From contig CAYJOT010000033.1 of assembly GCA_964371935.1 (NCBI GenBank), forward strand, positions 1 to 6,885: DNA of 6,885 nucleotides, given 5' to 3'. Below are positions 5,550 through 6,885 of the stretch, piece by piece. The translations under genes and the position numbers were made by a program. The number at the start of each line of letters is the position of its first letter. Position 1 is the first letter of the stretch. A model generated the notes under the pieces. That model worked only from the letters and a program-made list of their open reading frames with translations. It was not told the DNA's origin and did no database searches. The stretch comes from JACQRW01 sp964371935 (lineage in GTDB: Bacteria > Patescibacteriota > Minisyncoccia > Sungbacterales > HO2-52-23).

Positions 5550-6680
5550 TTACTTGATTATCCCGCCTCCCAGCATCTCATCACCGAGATAAAAAACAAT
5601 GGATTGCCCGGGCGTGACCGCGCGTTGTGGTTCGGCAAAAAAGACATGAACCCCTCCATCTGTTTTTTTCACCATACATTTCTGCAGCGCCTGCCGATAT
5701 CGAATTCGTGCTTCACATTTCAGTGGAAGCTTTGGCTCCTTACCGGAAATCCAGTTTGCGTCCGAGACCGCAAGTTCATTTGAAAAAAGTTTTTCATCAT
5801 ACGGCCCTTCGGCAACCACGAGCGTGTTTGTTTCCGGCTTCTTCTCCGCAACATAATACGGGATCCCGCCGCCGATCTCAATCCCGTGGCGCTGGCCGAT
5901 GGTGTAGAACGAAAGCCCATCGTGCTCGCCCACTACTTTGCCCGCAGTTGTTATCACCGACCCGCGCTTGACCGGAATGTACTTTTTCAAAAACTCGCCC
6001 ATATCAATCTCGCCGATAAAACAAATCCCCTGCGAATCCGGCTTGTCCGCATTGGGCAGTCCCAGTTTTCTTGCCATAGCCCGCACCTCCGGCTTTGTAT
6101 ACTCGCCGATTGGAAACAGACAGTGCCACAGCTGCTCCTGCGTGAGCGTCCACAAGAAATACGACTGGTCTTTTTGCGCATCTTTGGCAATTTTCAATTT
6201 ACAATTTTCAATTTTCAGTGAATTTTCAATGCGGGAATTTTGTAAACTTTTTCTTTCTTCTTTTAGAAATTGGAAATTGGAAATTGGAAATTCCGGCTCT
6301 AGCCGGACATAATGCCCGGTCGCGACAAAATCAGCTCCCCGCTCAAGCGCGCGCCGCAAAAAAACGCCGAACTTGATCTCGCGGTTGCACATCACATCCG
6401 GATTTGGCGTGCGCCCTGCCCGATACTCGGCAATCATATACTCCACCACCGCCTGCTTGTACTCCTCCGTTAGGTCCCACGTCTCGAACGGAATCCCCAG
6501 ATGCGCCGCGGCCCGCATCGCATCGTACCGATCCTCTTTGAACGTACACGGAATCTCCGGATCCCCCCACATCTTAATATGCACGCCCCGAACGTCAAAT
6601 CCCCTATTCATGAAGAGAGCTGCCACAACCGACGAGTCAACTCCACCGGACATCCCGACAAAAATCCTCCTTCGTTCCAT
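5550..6680 (-). CDS. mnmA: tRNA-specific 2-thiouridylase MnmA
   Basis: Adds sulfur to position 2 of wobble uridine 34 in the tRNAs for Lys, Glu and Gln, after ATP activation, taking sulfur from a persulfide relay. The 376-residue protein has the PP-loop SGGVDSS (11-17), the TPNPDVMCN motif with the first catalytic cysteine Cys98, ATGHY (120-124), KDQSYFL (170-176), SQGICFIG with the second cysteine Cys220, and YTIGQRHGI (259-267), ending in the usual beta-barrel domain. All catalytic residues are present, so it should be active. Oddity: about 30 extra residues lie between ATGHY and KDQSYFL (roughly 130-166), encoded by a heptamer inverted-repeat array and rich in Asn, Lys, Ile, Glu and Phe. 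The gene starts two bases after the stop of the upstream gene and has no visible Shine-Dalgarno sequence, so it probably depends on upstream transcription and translation. No terminator is seen after it. Confidence 0.97.
   Translation of the reverse strand: MERRRIFVGMSGGVDSSVVAALFMNRGFDVRGVHIKMWGDPEIPCTFKEDRYDAMRAAAHLGIPFETWDLTEEYKQAVVEYMIAEYRAGRTPNPDVMCNREIKFGVFLRRALERGADFVATGHYVRLEPEFPISNFQFLKEERKSLQNSRIENSLKIENCKLKIAKDAQKDQSYFLWTLTQEQLWHCLFPIGEYTKPEVRAMARKLGLPNADKPDSQGICFIGEIDMGEFLKKYIPVKRGSVITTAGKVVGEHDGLSFYTIGQRHGIEIGGGIPYYVAEKKPETNTLVVAEGPYDEKLFSNELAVSDANWISGKEPKLPLKCEARIRYRQALQKCMVKKTDGGVHVFFAEPQRAVTPGQSIVFYLGDEMLGGGIIK
6188..6294. repeat. Heptamer inverted-repeat element inserted in frame in mnmA
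   Basis: On the plus strand the left arm is four tandem heptamers (CAATTTT, CAATTTA, CAATTTT, CAATTTT at 6188-6215) plus a further AATTTTCAAT (6221-6230). The right arm is AAATTGG three times (6267-6287) ending in AAATTCC (6288-6294). The right arm is the reverse complement of CAATTTC-type heptamers, so the arms can pair over several units: with G-U pairs in plus-strand RNA, with periodic A-C mismatches in mnmA mRNA. The spacer between is about 36 bases. The reading frame passes straight through. I recall similar heptamer arrays between and within genes in Patescibacteria; a genome search would be needed to confirm that. Confidence 0.8.
6293..6306. repeat. Perfect palindrome CCGGCT-CT-AGCCGG beside the heptamer array
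   Basis: Two six-base arms with a two-base centre, inside the mnmA coding sequence (codons of about residues 125-130). It overlaps the final heptamer of the repeat element by two bases, so it could mark the element's end or its insertion target. Confidence 0.5.
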
Positions 6681-6682
6681 GT

Positions 6683-6883
6683 CTACTTTTTTGCTTTAAG
6701 TTGTTTTCGGCTTTCCGCTGTTTGCAGACCCGCCTGCCGGCGAGGCAGGTAATTTTTTGCGGAAACCACACTCCTGCCGATTTCTTTTTCTGTTTGTTTC
6801 CTGGCGTTTCCGGCAACGCTTCCACCTCTTTCCGCCACCTTTTTATTTTTTACCAATGTATCCGGCTTTTCTTGCTGGGAAAT
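6683..6883 (-). CDS. C-terminal end of a Bro-N/antirepressor-type protein, cut by the window edge
   Basis: The minus strand is open from the right edge to a TAG at 6685-6683, giving 66 residues with no start codon in view. The visible part contains VKNKKVAERGGSVAGNARKQ and, after TEKEIG, RSVVSAKNYL. From memory this matches the conserved C-terminal tail of Bro-N domain proteins (related to DinD and phage antirepressors), in which NK.xA..GG.VAG.AR is followed by an E-rich helix, G+.VVS and N(Y/F)L. The Bro-N DNA-binding domain itself would be beyond the edge. The next eight residues after NY (LPRRQAGL) are encoded by a GC-rich hairpin repeat, then a basic tail ends in KQLKAKK. The stop lies two bases before the mnmA ATG, implying one transcript. 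The family call rests on this tail only. Confidence 0.7.
   Translation of the reverse strand: MSQQEKPDTLVKNKKVAERGGSVAGNARKQTEKEIGRSVVSAKNYLPRRQAGLQTAESRKQLKAKK
6712..6765. repeat. GC-rich hairpin repeat inside the Bro-N-type gene
   Basis: The core is CCTGCC (6733-6738), loop GGCGA, GGCAGG (6744-6749). Outer arms TTTCCGC (6712-6718) and GCGGAAA (6759-6765) are also perfect inverted repeats. The core is read through in frame as part of the Bro-N-type tail (YLPRRQAG). I recall CCTGCC/GGCAGG hairpins of this kind as frequent repeats in Parcubacteria genomes. A T-run follows on the plus strand, but no plus-strand gene ends here. Confidence 0.65.
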
Positions 6884-6885
6884 TT

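Noticed and set aside
6733..6757. Hairpin followed by T-run read as a plus-strand terminator
   Set aside because: No plus-strand gene lies upstream of it, and the sequence is inside a minus-strand coding region; it fits a repeat element better.
6637..6825. Minus-strand frame encoding 62 residues near the right edge
   Set aside because: It overlaps both the mnmA start and the Bro-N-type tail in another frame; the frame ending at 6683 has recognisable conserved residues instead.

Overview
The window looks like a piece of a Candidate Phyla Radiation (Patescibacteria, probably Parcubacteria-like) chromosome. The reasons are a full-length but naturally short alanyl-tRNA synthetase, a membrane-anchored protein resembling phage baseplate protein J next to an FtsA-like ATPase, in-frame repeat insertions inside housekeeping genes, and compact gene packing. 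The lineage assignment is inference; no rRNA or other marker is present. Every convincing gene is on the minus strand, so transcription runs from the right edge to the left.

In transcription order: (1) at the right edge, the last 66 codons of a Bro-N/antirepressor-type protein, with a hairpin repeat inside the coding sequence; (2) two bases later, mnmA (tRNA 2-thiouridylase), which carries a short in-frame insertion made of heptamer inverted repeats; (3) after a 98-base gap with a sigma-70-type promoter flanked by a 9-base direct repeat, a primary-type sigma-70 factor with a good Shine-Dalgarno sequence; (4) a Rho-independent terminator; (5) alaS, encoding a 579-residue enzyme that ends after the editing domain; (6) 27 bases later, an FtsA/PilM-family actin-like ATPase; (7) translationally coupled through an ATGA overlap, a single-pass membrane protein whose exterior part resembles baseplate J/gp47. 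The left edge may hold the first codons of another minus-strand gene.

Genes 1-5 concern information processing: tRNA thiolation, tRNA charging and transcription. Genes 6-7 look like a two-gene envelope module: a cytoplasmic actin-fold ATPase paired with a transmembrane partner having a cytoplasmic N-terminal tail. This is the best candidate in the window for an uncharacterised system.

A second theme is gene starts. In alaS, the FtsA-like gene and the possible left-edge gene, a -10-like hexamer lies exactly six bases upstream of the ATG, the geometry expected for leaderless mRNAs. The sigma gene has an ordinary leader and ribosome binding site. A third theme is small palindromic repeats inserted in frame in two adjacent genes. 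No rRNA, tRNA, CRISPR array or transposase was seen.
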